Positions 1 to 8,795 of a stretch of 60,661 bases of DNA are shown piece by piece. The notes beneath the pieces are model-generated. The model did not search any database and was not told the DNA's origin. It saw nothing but the letters and a program-made list of their open reading frames with translations. The stretch comes from Gracilibacillus oryzae (GTDB lineage: Bacteria; Bacillota; Bacilli; Bacillales; Amphibacillaceae): positions 38,725 through 99,385 of the forward strand of contig NZ_ML762436.1 of assembly GCF_009498735.1 (NCBI RefSeq), in the 5' to 3' direction. Position 1 is the first letter of the stretch. Each line of letters starts with the position of its first letter. A program made the translations under genes and the position numbers.

Positions 1-1
1 T

Positions 2-1252
2 GATGAACAAACAGAACAAGAAAATACGAGTGGTACAGAAGAAGAAACACAATCAGAAGAACCTTCGGCAGAACCAGTTGTAGTAGAGTTTTGGCATGCG
101 ATGAGCGGTCCTCACGAGGAAGCTCTTAAAGGATTTATCGAACAATTTAACAGTGAGCATGAGAATATTACAGTAGAACCTATGAATCAAGGAAGCTATG
201 ATGATTTAGAACAAAAAATAATGGCGGCAGCAAAGGCGAAGACATTACCAACATTAGCGCAAGCTGTTACTAATGTTGTGCCTGAATATATTGGAAATGA
301 TTTTATTGCACCTTTGAATGACTTTATCGAAGATCCGGAAATTGGTTTATCTGAAGAAGAGTTAGCAGATTATGTTGATGTGTTCCAACAATCCAGCAGC
401 TGGGATGGGACTTTCTACAGCTTACCGTTCAGTAAAAGTACAAGAGTTCTTTACTATAATTCAGGTATCTTAGAAGAGCATAATTTAGAAGTTCCAGAAA
501 CATGGGCAGACATCCGTAACATTTCGGAAACAGTAACGGCTGACGGTGTTGTAGGAATGGGCTTTGAGAATTCATATGAATCTGAGTTCCAGGCTATCTT
601 AAAGCAATTAGGTGGAACATATATTGATGAAGCATCAAATGAAGCGACATTTGCATCACAAGAAGGTATGGAAGCAATGACAATGATCAAAGACATGATC
701 GATGAAGGTATTGCACGTACTGCTGGTGAAGATGATTATATGTCTAATCCATTTGGAATTGGTGATGTAGCAATGTATATTGGTTCTTCTGCAGGTATTC
801 CTCACGTAGCATCTGCAGCGGAAGGAAACATTGAATGGAGTACAACAACGTTCCCGACATTAGATGGGGAAGCAGCTACTACTTTCGCGGGTAACGATAT
901 CGTTATGTTCAATCAAGCAGAAGAAGCAGAGCAAAAAGCTGCATGGGAGTTCATGAAGTTTTTGACAAGCCCTGAGGTTACAGCAGACTGGTCAATGCAA
1001 TCTGGTTATTTACCAGTACGTTATTCTGCACAAGAATTACCTGAATATCAATCATTTGTTGAAGAAAATCCGGCATATGCAGCAGGTTCTCAACAATTTG
1101 ATGCAGGATTCTTTATCGCACGTGTTCAAGGTGGAGATGCAGTACGTAATATTATTTTAGAAGAAATGGAATTAATTCTGTTAGATGAAAAATCAGTAGA
1201 ACAAGGGTTAACAGATGCACAAGAACGAGCAAACGAAGCGTTACAGAAATAA
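2..1252 (+). CDS. ABC transporter extracellular sugar / glycerol-3-phosphate-type substrate-binding protein (5' partial)
   Basis: The reading frame is open from base 2, so the true start and lipoprotein signal lie upstream of the window. The first ~22 visible residues are a Glu/Gln/Thr/Ser-rich linker, as found after the lipid-modified cysteine of Gram-positive binding proteins. The fold then begins at VVVEFWHAMSGP, a pattern typical of UgpB/MalE-type (SBP_bac_8) proteins. The protein would capture a sugar or glycerol phosphodiester outside the membrane for an importer whose permease genes should lie upstream. An intrinsic terminator follows at once, so this is the last gene of its operon. 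UgpB-like specificity is inferred from resemblance only; the family call is firm. Confidence 0.85.
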   Translation, partial: DEQTEQENTSGTEEETQSEEPSAEPVVVEFWHAMSGPHEEALKGFIEQFNSEHENITVEPMNQGSYDDLEQKIMAAAKAKTLPTLAQAVTNVVPEYIGNDFIAPLNDFIEDPEIGLSEEELADYVDVFQQSSSWDGTFYSLPFSKSTRVLYYNSGILEEHNLEVPETWADIRNISETVTADGVVGMGFENSYESEFQAILKQLGGTYIDEASNEATFASQEGMEAMTMIKDMIDEGIARTAGEDDYMSNPFGIGDVAMYIGSSAGIPHVASAAEGNIEWSTTTFPTLDGEAATTFAGNDIVMFNQAEEAEQKAAWEFMKFLTSPEVTADWSMQSGYLPVRYSAQELPEYQSFVEENPAYAAGSQQFDAGFFIARVQGGDAVRNIILEEMELILLDEKSVEQGLTDAQERANEALQK

Positions 1253-1256
1253 TGAG

Positions 1257-1280
1257 AGACAGGGCTTGCCCCTGTCTTTT
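1257..1280 (+). terminator. Intrinsic terminator of the binding-protein operon
   Basis: An 8-bp perfect stem (AGACAGGG / CCCTGTCT) with a 5-nt loop is followed by a T run. It begins 4 nt after the stop codon of the binding-protein gene. Confidence 0.85.
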
Positions 1281-1368
1281 CTAATATAAAAGGGAAACTT
1301 TATAAATGCTTTTCAGTGGTTGTCTCCCACTTTACAATTTCTTATCATACATAAATGGAGGAATATAG

Positions 1369-2739
1369 ATGACTAGAACGACGTTGACTTTCTGGAGTGG
1401 ATTAAGAACGATTGGGGGAAATATCGTAGAAATCTGCCATGGTGATGACAGAGTAATCTTTGATTTTGGATTAGTTTATGATCCGAAAAGCTCATTTTTA
1501 AATAAAGCAACAATTTCAAAGAAAACTTATACTGCTGACATGTTAAAACTAGGTGCGATTCCTGCAATTGACGAAATATATTCATCAGTTGATCTCGAGC
1601 AAATGGAGAATGTAAAACCTTATGACCAAGGAAGTTCAAGAAATACAGCAGTATACATATCTCATTTACATTTAGATCATATTGGAGCAATTGATACAAT
1701 AGCAGAACAAATTCCGGTGTATATGTCAGAGGATAGTAAAAAACTTTACGAAGCTTTTTGTAAGACGGATCAGCCTTTTTCGAGAGAACGAGAAGTTACA
1801 GGGGTAACTTACCAGAAAGAAAAGCATATGGGACAAATAAAAATAACACCATTCCAAACAGATCATGATGTCTTTGGGGCAATGGCACTGCTCATCGAAA
1901 CTCCTGATGTAACCATTCTTTATTCTGGAGATATTAGAATGCATGGGAAGCACCCAGAATATAATGAACGCATGTTAGCACATTTAGCACAAGTGGATAT
2001 AGATCTCTTACTGATTGAAGGGACTGCATTTCGCCCGGAAGAGCTGAAAGTGAAGCCTTTATTGCAAATTGAATCAGATATTCAGAAGCATGTTGTTGAA
2101 TTAATAGCAACCAGCGAAAAACTGGCATTGTTTAATTTATATCATTTAAATCTTGATAGAATACAACAATTTATAGCTGCGGCTAAAGAAACAAGCAGGG
2201 AGATAGTATTTGAAGTAGAAACTGCCTATATTGTTGATCAATTGTTACCACAAGAGGAAATTGCTGTTTATGATAATGAGAGAATGAATTATGAAACAGA
2301 TTGGAAACAGGTATTAATCAATAAGTACCCTCGTGTTACAAATGAACAAATAAATAAAAATCCTGGTAATTATCTTGTCCAGTCAAGCTTTCAATATGTA
2401 ATGAATTTACTGGATATTAGTGAAAATACTGCTGTTTATCTTCACTCAAATGGTATGCCATTAGGTAAGTTTGATCCAAACTATGATCGCTTACTTGCAT
2501 TATTGGCACATTTAGATGTTGAATATCATTCACTGGATGTATCAGGACACGCAACAGAAGAAGATATATTAGAGATTATTGCAAAGATACATCCTCAATT
2601 AGTTATTCCATGGCATAGTCATTACCCGGAACTAGTTGTACCGAAAGACCCTGATCAGGCAGTATTCTTGCCAAAACCAAAAACAGTCTATTATTTTAAT
2701 GATGGTCAATTAAAAGAGGGTGAGACAGAACAAAAATAG
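1369..2739 (+). CDS. MBL-fold metallo-hydrolase, beta-CASP / RNase J-like
   Basis: A 456-aa cytoplasmic protein. The metallo-beta-lactamase motif HLHLDHIG lies near residue 105, the later metal ligand Asp in YSGDIR near residue 190, and the C-terminal part carries SGHATEEDI and PWHSH, which match the beta-CASP/RNase J layout of motifs (GHA, then a late metal-binding His). The family contains exo- and endoribonucleases and some small-molecule hydrolases. It is shorter than RNase J (about 555 aa) and lacks that enzyme's long C-terminal extension, so the substrate is unknown. The start is supported by GGAGGAATATAG just before ATG. It is monocistronic; a dispersed repeat fills the gap downstream. 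Confidence 0.75.
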   Translation: MTRTTLTFWSGLRTIGGNIVEICHGDDRVIFDFGLVYDPKSSFLNKATISKKTYTADMLKLGAIPAIDEIYSSVDLEQMENVKPYDQGSSRNTAVYISHLHLDHIGAIDTIAEQIPVYMSEDSKKLYEAFCKTDQPFSREREVTGVTYQKEKHMGQIKITPFQTDHDVFGAMALLIETPDVTILYSGDIRMHGKHPEYNERMLAHLAQVDIDLLLIEGTAFRPEELKVKPLLQIESDIQKHVVELIATSEKLALFNLYHLNLDRIQQFIAAAKETSREIVFEVETAYIVDQLLPQEEIAVYDNERMNYETDWKQVLINKYPRVTNEQINKNPGNYLVQSSFQYVMNLLDISENTAVYLHSNGMPLGKFDPNYDRLLALLAHLDVEYHSLDVSGHATEEDILEIIAKIHPQLVIPWHSHYPELVVPKDPDQAVFLPKPKTVYYFNDGQLKEGETEQK

Positions 2740-2774
2740 TTAGTCTAAAAACCGGACAATAAATACAAGTGTGT

Positions 2775-3100
2775 CATTCACTAATGTACTAATGTAGATA
2801 GTACTAGCTTACCGCTGGGGAAAAATACTCGCTTTCCATGGGCACGGCTTCAACTAACTTGGTAAAGAAGATCACTTTACCAAGTGGATTTTCAGCTCGT
2901 GCTGTTCCCATTGGAGTCTCGCATTTTTCCCCAGCTTTTAATGATTTCCTAGACTAATAAGTGGAACGAATATCATCATGTAAAGACAGCATCACTTAAG
3001 GTAAGTTTAGGCACGATCATTAACTCCATTAAAAAGTCTCACTAGTAAAGCAGGAAAACTGGACATTAAGTAGAGGATGCTAGATCTTGTTTACGGGAAG
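2775..3100. repeat. Dispersed repeat family A, copy 1 (about 325 bp, inverted-repeat core 2814-2935)
   Basis: The core is bounded by near-perfect inverted ends, GCTGGGGAAAAATACTCGC on the left and GCATTTTTCCCCAGC on the right. It contains an inner palindrome (ACTTGGTAAAG / CTTTACCAAGT). Sequence outside the core on both sides (CACTAATGTACTAAT to the left; TTCCTAGACTAAT, GTGGAACGAATATCA and AGAGGATGCTAG to the right) recurs around the copy at 54251-54570, so the repeated unit is longer than the core. A more divergent core is at 31669-31848. No coding capacity was seen. This element fills the gap between the MBL hydrolase and kinase genes. Confidence 0.85.
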
Positions 3101-3162
3101 CAAATAATCCGGAAGATTTAATTGAATCTTTGGAGAAAACACTTTTGCCCCAACCTCTAAAT

Positions 3163-3843
3163 TTACTGCCAGAACTTTATTAGTTTGGAAGTGCTCTTTA
3201 TAAATTCATCAATGTTTTCCTGATTAACTTTCTGTTGATTATACCACTTGCGTACTGTTTCAACGAGAAAGTGGGGGACTGATTTGCCTTCAATTAAATA
3301 ATAGTACCCGTAATATGCTTTCTTTAGGTGTTCCCATCTATAATCATTACCTTCTTCTAAATATTCAGAAACATCGAAGATTTTGGCTCTGCCATCTTGC
3401 AGCAGAATATTTTTTAAGTGTATATCACGTGGATTTAACCCTCGGCTCCTTGCATATTCTCTTGCACTGTCGACATCTTTTATTACCTGTTCTGGTATTT
3501 TTATTCCTCTTAACAGGCAGTCATATAATGTAATGCCTTCTTCATATTGTAGTACAAGCCATTGATCTGTATAACCGAAGCAATTTGTGAAGTATTGAGA
3601 ATCGCCAATTAGTTGATAGATTTCGGCCTCTTGTTCTATTTTATGTGTTTTGTTTTTAGCATATATTTTAAATGCATACTTCGGGAGCTTTACTAATTGG
3701 AATACAGCCGCATCTGTACCGATTCCGATACATTTTACATGGTCTGTATTGCCATGTATGGTGACAGGGTCATTGTTTGAGCTTGCTATAACATTAATAT
3801 TATTAATATATCTTTCAGCTTCCTGCCATTTTTCACTCATCAT
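3163..3843 (-). CDS. Small eukaryotic-like protein kinase (YrzF/RIO-like fold)
   Basis: About 226 aa, a single compact kinase domain without membrane or sensor segments. Visible kinase features are a Gly-rich loop (GIGTDAAVF), the ATP-anchoring Lys in AFKIYAK, a catalytic loop NPRDIHLKNIL (Asp and Asn in the expected register) and a metal-binding IFDVSEY in place of DFG. This compact layout resembles the putative B. subtilis kinase YrzF and RIO/Bud32-type enzymes. Targets are unknown. Three consecutive ATG codons (3846, 3843, 3840) could start it; AAAGGGG upstream fits the second or third. It lies 61 bp after bmrA on the same strand, so the two may be cotranscribed. Confidence 0.7.
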   Translation of the reverse strand: MMSEKWQEAERYINNINVIASSNNDPVTIHGNTDHVKCIGIGTDAAVFQLVKLPKYAFKIYAKNKTHKIEQEAEIYQLIGDSQYFTNCFGYTDQWLVLQYEEGITLYDCLLRGIKIPEQVIKDVDSAREYARSRGLNPRDIHLKNILLQDGRAKIFDVSEYLEEGNDYRWEHLKKAYYGYYYLIEGKSVPHFLVETVRKWYNQQKVNQENIDEFIKSTSKLIKFWQ

Positions 3844-3904
3844 CATCAGCCCCTTTCATAAAGAAACCTCCTTATGAAAACTCTCGTTCAGTATAAACCT
3901 CTCA

Positions 3905-5623
3905 TCAGGTTAATTGCTGTTGAGCGAATTCATTATATAAAGGATGATTTGTTACTAATTCATTATGTGTTCCTATACCTGTAATCTTCCCTTTTTCAAT
4001 AAAGACGATCTTGTCAGCATCAATTATGGTGGATAACCTGTGCGCAATGACAAGGGTAGTTCTTCCTTCCATTAACCGTGATAATGCTTTTTGGACAATG
4101 GCTTCCGATTGACTGTCAAGACTTGCAGTAGCTTCATCCATCATTAATATTGTTGGATTACGTAAAAATGCACGTGCAATGGCAATGCGTTGTCTTTGTC
4201 CTCCAGACAGCTTTATACCGCGTTCTCCAACTTCTGTGTCCAGGCCTTTTGGAAACTCTTTAATAAATTGTTCGGCATATGCCATTTCGGCTACTTTCCA
4301 TAATCGTTCATCAGAGATATCTGCTTGTTGATCCAGACCATAGCACAAATTCTCTCTTATCGTCCCAGCCATCATCGGACTGTCCTGTGAAACATATCCA
4401 ATTTGACTTCGCCATGATTGCAGAGAAAGCTCATGAATAGGTGTTTGATCAATTCTGATTTCACCAGCGGTAGGCTGATAAAACTGTTCGACAAGGCCAA
4501 ACACGGTAGTTTTTCCTCCACCGCTTGGTCCAGCGAAAGCAACCATTGTACCAGGTTCTACCTTAAAGGATACTTCTTTAAGTACCTGTTCCGAGTTATC
4601 ATAGCTGAATGAGACATTATCAAAATGAATTTCTTTATTAGAAATATCCATTGTTGATCCTGTTTTTGGCTCTTCAATATTCAGATCAAGAATATCCATA
4701 ATTCTTTCCGTTGCCCCTTGAGCCTTTTGCAGTTGTGTAAAGAACATAGCAAATGAGGTGATAGGGAATATAATTTGGAACAGATACAGCAGGAAAGCAA
4801 CCAAAGAACCAGTGGACATTGACCCTTCAGCAACACGAATTCCGCCATACCCAATAATTAAAACAAATACTAGCATATTAATTAAATATATGGTTGGTCC
4901 TACTAATGCAAATAATTTTGCTTCTTTTAACCCAAATTTTAATAACTTTTGAATATTTAAAAATCCTTTTTTACTTTCAAAGTTTTCAGCATTGGATGCC
5001 TTCATTAAACGGATTTCAGCAAGTGTTTGTTGAATACTTCCAGAGAATTCGGCTGTTTCATCTTGTAATCCGCGAGATATTTTAGACATTCTTTGACCAA
5101 GTGGCATTAAAATTAATACTGCAACGGGAACTGAAATAAGCATTAACAGTGTCATCTTCCAATCCATAACTAAGAGAATGACGAGAGCACCTATAATAGT
5201 AATTAATCCGGTTATAAATTGTGGGAAATGCTGTGTAATCAGGTCTTTCACAATACTCGTATCATTTACAACACGGCTGACAGATTCACCGCTTTTATTT
5301 TTATCAAAATAAGACACTGGCAGCTGAATGAATTTATTCCACATTTTTTCACGCAGACTGGCGACAATTTTCTGTCCTACATAGGCAAGAGCATAAGTGG
5401 ATAAACCATCAAAAAGTCCCTGCAAAATTAACACAATCACAATTCCGAAGATGATCGTAAAATTTATCGAATTCGCATCAAATCCATCGACAATTTCTCT
5501 AGTTAATAAAGGGACCGTTAAACCAACAAATGTTGTAACCAATCCACCAATTAAGCCGATGGTCAGTGCGAATTTAGGAACATTTGTAGACAATATAAGA
5601 CTAAGAAACTTATTCTTTTTCAT
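3905..5623 (-). CDS. bmrA: BmrA-type multidrug ABC exporter half-transporter
   Basis: A 572-aa membrane-domain plus ATPase half transporter that works as a homodimer to expel hydrophobic drugs or lipids. Six membrane segments occupy roughly residues 15-300. The nucleotide-binding domain holds Walker A (GPSGGGKTT, about residue 365), the Q-loop in GYVSQDSP, the signature LSGGQRQR, Walker B with catalytic Glu (ILMMDEATASLD) and the H-loop (VIAHRLST). PVSYFDKNKSGE and the whole length match B. subtilis BmrA closely. ATG at 5623 is chosen because AAGGAG lies 8 nt upstream; the in-frame GTG at 5629 is too close. It precedes the kinase gene and follows a terminator. Confidence 0.9.
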   Translation of the reverse strand: MKKNKFLSLILSTNVPKFALTIGLIGGLVTTFVGLTVPLLTREIVDGFDANSINFTIIFGIVIVLILQGLFDGLSTYALAYVGQKIVASLREKMWNKFIQLPVSYFDKNKSGESVSRVVNDTSIVKDLITQHFPQFITGLITIIGALVILLVMDWKMTLLMLISVPVAVLILMPLGQRMSKISRGLQDETAEFSGSIQQTLAEIRLMKASNAENFESKKGFLNIQKLLKFGLKEAKLFALVGPTIYLINMLVFVLIIGYGGIRVAEGSMSTGSLVAFLLYLFQIIFPITSFAMFFTQLQKAQGATERIMDILDLNIEEPKTGSTMDISNKEIHFDNVSFSYDNSEQVLKEVSFKVEPGTMVAFAGPSGGGKTTVFGLVEQFYQPTAGEIRIDQTPIHELSLQSWRSQIGYVSQDSPMMAGTIRENLCYGLDQQADISDERLWKVAEMAYAEQFIKEFPKGLDTEVGERGIKLSGGQRQRIAIARAFLRNPTILMMDEATASLDSQSEAIVQKALSRLMEGRTTLVIAHRLSTIIDADKIVFIEKGKITGIGTHNELVTNHPLYNEFAQQQLT

Positions 5624-5667
5624 TAACACTTCTCCTTCTTTATCTTTTTGGTCGGTATACTATATGT

Positions 5668-5706
5668 AGAAAAAACCATGATCACTGTCTATTTACGATC
5701 ATGGTT
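5668..5706 (-). terminator. Intrinsic terminator after the PAS-GGDEF-EAL gene
   Basis: On the minus strand a 10-bp perfect stem (AACCATGATC / GATCATGGTT) is followed by six or more T. It ends the 5717-8170 transcript just before bmrA, separating the two genes. Confidence 0.85.
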
Positions 5707-5716
5707 CTTAAATGTT

Positions 5717-8170
5717 TCAGTTATTTTTATTCCAGTTGATTAACCATTTCTCAAAGTCTTTTGCAGGTAATGGTTTGCTAAAATGATATCCTTGTAACAC
5801 ATTGCAATCTTGGCTTTTCAAAAATTGGACATGCTCACTTGTTTCTACACCTTCAGCGATTGTTTTTATTTTAAGATTATGTGCCAGCATAATAATCGTT
5901 GCCACAATATCTCTGTCATCGTCATTTACCGCTATATCTTTAATGAAAGACTGATCTATCTTGAGATAATCAATTGGGAACTTCTTTAAATTATTTAACG
6001 AGCTGTATCCTGTACCGAAGTCATCCATCGAAATCTTCACGCCTGATTTTTTCAGCTGGCATAAAATAAGAGAAGTTGTTTCAGTGTCCATCGTCATTGA
6101 TTCAGTTATTTCCAGTTCTAAATATTTCGGATCTAAGCCGCTCTCCTGAATAATTTTATTCAGTCTTTCTACTAAATCTGTCTGGTACAGCTGACGAATC
6201 GATAAATTAATAGAAACCGGAAATTTTGGGAAGTGGCGGTCATGCCATTCTTTATTCTGACGGCAAGCTTCTTTCATTACCCATTCTCCAATAGGGACAA
6301 TTAATCCTGTTTCTTCAGCTACTGGAATAAATTCATTTGGTGAAATTAATCCCAGTTCTCGACTATGCCATCTTAATAACGCCTCCGCACCATATATTTT
6401 ATTACTGTTTGTATCTATCTGCGGCTGATAATATAAAGAAAATTCGTTTCGGTCCATTGCTTTTCTCAAAAGCGATTCCAATTCAAAATTACCAATAATT
6501 CTGTTGTGAATGGAGGCACTATAAAACTGATAATTGCTTTTGCCTGTTCTTTTTACATGATACATAGCATTATCTGCTTTTTTAATTAATGTTTTCCGGT
6601 CTTTTCCATCACGCGGATACATACTTATCCCGATACTTGGTGTCACTACTATTTCCATTTCATCTAAATCATAAGGTTTAATTAATTGATTCATAAGATA
6701 TTCCACTAGTTCCGTCGCTTTTTCTTTTGTAGTATCTTCTAATAGAATGATGAATTCATCACCACCGTAACGAAATATATGGGCATTTTCCGGTATGTAT
6801 CGCTTTAGCCTTCTGGCAACATTTTTTAAAAGCATATTACCATAATCATGGCCCAATGCGTCGTTAAGTGCCTTGAAACGATCCAAGTCAATAAAGAATA
6901 GGGAGAAATGAGACCGCTGTTCTATGGCTGTATTAATTGCTTCTTTTATTTTCGTATGAAAGTAATGCTGATTTGGCAATTTTGTTAAATAATCATGATA
7001 TGCCATATAGTTAAGCTTTTCTTCATATTGTTTAAGCTCGGTAATATCTTTTCCGATACAATGTACACCTGTAAGATTCCCGTTCACCATAATCGGGATA
7101 ACTGTCACATGCAGGTATACACGATCTTTCTGCTTATTGAACATACATGTTTCATATTGAACGGCTTTTCCATTTAGTACTTTACTATACTCACTTATCG
7201 TTCTGGCTTTTTCCTCTGGGACGATATATTCTATGAATGGTTCTCCTTTAAGTTCTGCTTCTGTATAGCCCATCATTTTCTCTGTTGCTTCATTAACGTA
7301 TGTAAATCTTCCTCCCAAGTCGAAGGATAATACAGCATCGATATTGTTTTCAAGGACCGAACGATAACGCTGCTCACTAATCAGCAATTTTTCTTTGACT
7401 TCTCGTTCTTTCGTTATATCACGGGCTACACCGATTGCACCATCCACCTTATTATTAATAATAATAGGGACTGCTGTTATATCTAGTTGCAATACCTGGT
7501 CATGATGATCAATTATTTTCAGCTTTGTCTGGACGGTCTGCTGATTCAATACATCATTGAATTCCTGAATTGTCCGAGCACGATCATCAGGATGAACAAA
7601 ATCAGTATAACTTTTCTTCAGTATTTCTGCAGTTTTATATTTTAAAATATCTTCACCAGCTGGGTTGATATTGATGAAAACACCATTTTCATCCAGCATA
7701 AAGATAATATCAGGATTATATGTAAAAAGGGATTGGAGTTGCTGATCGGTAGTTTCTAATAAAGTCTGTATATCTTTTTTATCTGATATATCTTGAAAAC
7801 GATTGATAATCAGCGTTCGGTCATTTTTTAATGACAATAATCGAAGAGTGACAGACACAGGTATTTTGCTTCCATCTTTTTTTATATGGACAGATTCAAA
7901 TTTTGCATACTTTTTTTCTAAGAAGGATTGAATGTCTATTTTATTCATTTTTTCCCATATATCTTGAACAGTGACATCTTTTAGTGTCTTGCTCATTAAC
8001 TCATCAACGGTATAATCGAAATGGAGTACTGCTGCATTGTTTGCAGCAACTATCGCAATAAAGCCATCTGCTTGAAATTCTGTTACCAGAATAGGATCAG
8101 GAATATTATCAAAAACTTCGATTAGTTCAGGAAAATTTAATGAAAGGTTAGTTGATACCACAATTGACAC
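5717..8170 (-). CDS. PAS-PAS-PAS-GGDEF-EAL cyclic-di-GMP turnover protein
   Basis: 817 aa without predicted membrane segments: three PAS sensor domains (about residues 10-130, 145-260, 265-380), a diguanylate cyclase domain (390-545) and an EAL phosphodiesterase domain (560-810). The cyclase motif is intact (RYGGDEF), and no RxxD product-inhibition site is visible just before it. The EAL domain has its metal and catalytic set: EALLRW, INLS, EITES, DDFGTGYSS, YLKID, AEGVE and LQGYHFSKP. Both making and breaking c-di-GMP are therefore possible, with the PAS domains probably choosing. It is monocistronic with its own terminator. Net direction cannot be read from sequence. Confidence 0.9.
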   Translation of the reverse strand: MSIVVSTNLSLNFPELIEVFDNIPDPILVTEFQADGFIAIVAANNAAVLHFDYTVDELMSKTLKDVTVQDIWEKMNKIDIQSFLEKKYAKFESVHIKKDGSKIPVSVTLRLLSLKNDRTLIINRFQDISDKKDIQTLLETTDQQLQSLFTYNPDIIFMLDENGVFININPAGEDILKYKTAEILKKSYTDFVHPDDRARTIQEFNDVLNQQTVQTKLKIIDHHDQVLQLDITAVPIIINNKVDGAIGVARDITKEREVKEKLLISEQRYRSVLENNIDAVLSFDLGGRFTYVNEATEKMMGYTEAELKGEPFIEYIVPEEKARTISEYSKVLNGKAVQYETCMFNKQKDRVYLHVTVIPIMVNGNLTGVHCIGKDITELKQYEEKLNYMAYHDYLTKLPNQHYFHTKIKEAINTAIEQRSHFSLFFIDLDRFKALNDALGHDYGNMLLKNVARRLKRYIPENAHIFRYGGDEFIILLEDTTKEKATELVEYLMNQLIKPYDLDEMEIVVTPSIGISMYPRDGKDRKTLIKKADNAMYHVKRTGKSNYQFYSASIHNRIIGNFELESLLRKAMDRNEFSLYYQPQIDTNSNKIYGAEALLRWHSRELGLISPNEFIPVAEETGLIVPIGEWVMKEACRQNKEWHDRHFPKFPVSINLSIRQLYQTDLVERLNKIIQESGLDPKYLELEITESMTMDTETTSLILCQLKKSGVKISMDDFGTGYSSLNNLKKFPIDYLKIDQSFIKDIAVNDDDRDIVATIIMLAHNLKIKTIAEGVETSEHVQFLKSQDCNVLQGYHFSKPLPAKDFEKWLINWNKNN

Positions 8171-8252
8171 TCCCTTAACTCTAGGTTGAAAGAATTTATT
8201 TTTCCCATTATAACAAAATAGGGGGAATATATCTTAAGTATTTGATGCGTGT

Positions 8253-8648
8253 TTAATCTTTCTGCCAATAATTAATGTCAACTGTCAGCTCACCGTTGAT
8301 TTTATCCTCATCATATGACCCCTTTGGAAAAATAAAAGTCCATGGCATACTTGTTTCAGCATCTAATTTAAGTCGCTGTTCTTCAAATAGATTGCTTGTA
8401 AGTTCACTGCCATTCTTCTTTAATACGATTTCAACTTTGGTAAGGTTAAGGTTTGTGTTGGTGAAATTATGGATCAAGGTAATACATAGTAAGTCAGTTC
8501 GGTGATTTACAGCAAAGCGGATAGGAATGATGCGAACCTGTTCATTATCTGCGTTTTTTGTTTGCTTAAAAATATTTTCGATCATTTCTAAATCTTGTGC
8601 ACTAATTGTTTTCTCCCATTTTTCTTCTAAAAATAGTTTTTGCATCAT
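8253..8648 (-). CDS. SLAP domain-containing protein
   Basis: 131 aa, almost wholly one SLAP (S-layer-associated protein) domain: the segment from VRIIPIRFAVNH to MPWTFIFPKGSY shows the alternating beta pattern and the Pro-Trp-Thr-Phe-Phe-Pro-Lys ending seen in Bacillus SLAP domains. There is no signal peptide, unlike longer surface members, so this single-domain form probably stays inside or acts with the accessory secretion system. An earlier TTG at 8684 has no ribosome site; ATG at 8648 has GGAG 5-6 nt upstream and is preferred. The gene stands alone between c-di-GMP and methionine genes. Confidence 0.75.
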   Translation of the reverse strand: MMQKLFLEEKWEKTISAQDLEMIENIFKQTKNADNEQVRIIPIRFAVNHRTDLLCITLIHNFTNTNLNLTKVEIVLKKNGSELTSNLFEEQRLKLDAETSMPWTFIFPKGSYDEDKINGELTVDINYWQKD

Positions 8649-8760
8649 GAAGGCTCCGATCTGTATTTTATTATTTTTAACCAATTGTGTAATAGTTCAA
8701 TCTTAACATTAAGTAATTTATAATTGAAACAAATAAATTAATAAGCTTTTTGGATATAAG

Positions 8761-8789
8761 AAAAGCAGGTGATAAATTCACCTGCTTTT
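8761..8789 (-). terminator. Terminator of the metNPQ operon
   Basis: An 11-bp perfect stem (AAAAGCAGGTG / CACCTGCTTTT) with a 7-nt loop and a short T-rich tail on the minus strand, 7 nt beyond metQ. Confidence 0.8.
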
Positions 8790-8795
8790 AAGCTG

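Noticed and set aside
2814-2935. Insertion sequence
   Set aside because: Inverted ends are present but there is no transposase or other coding frame inside; treated as a non-coding repeat.
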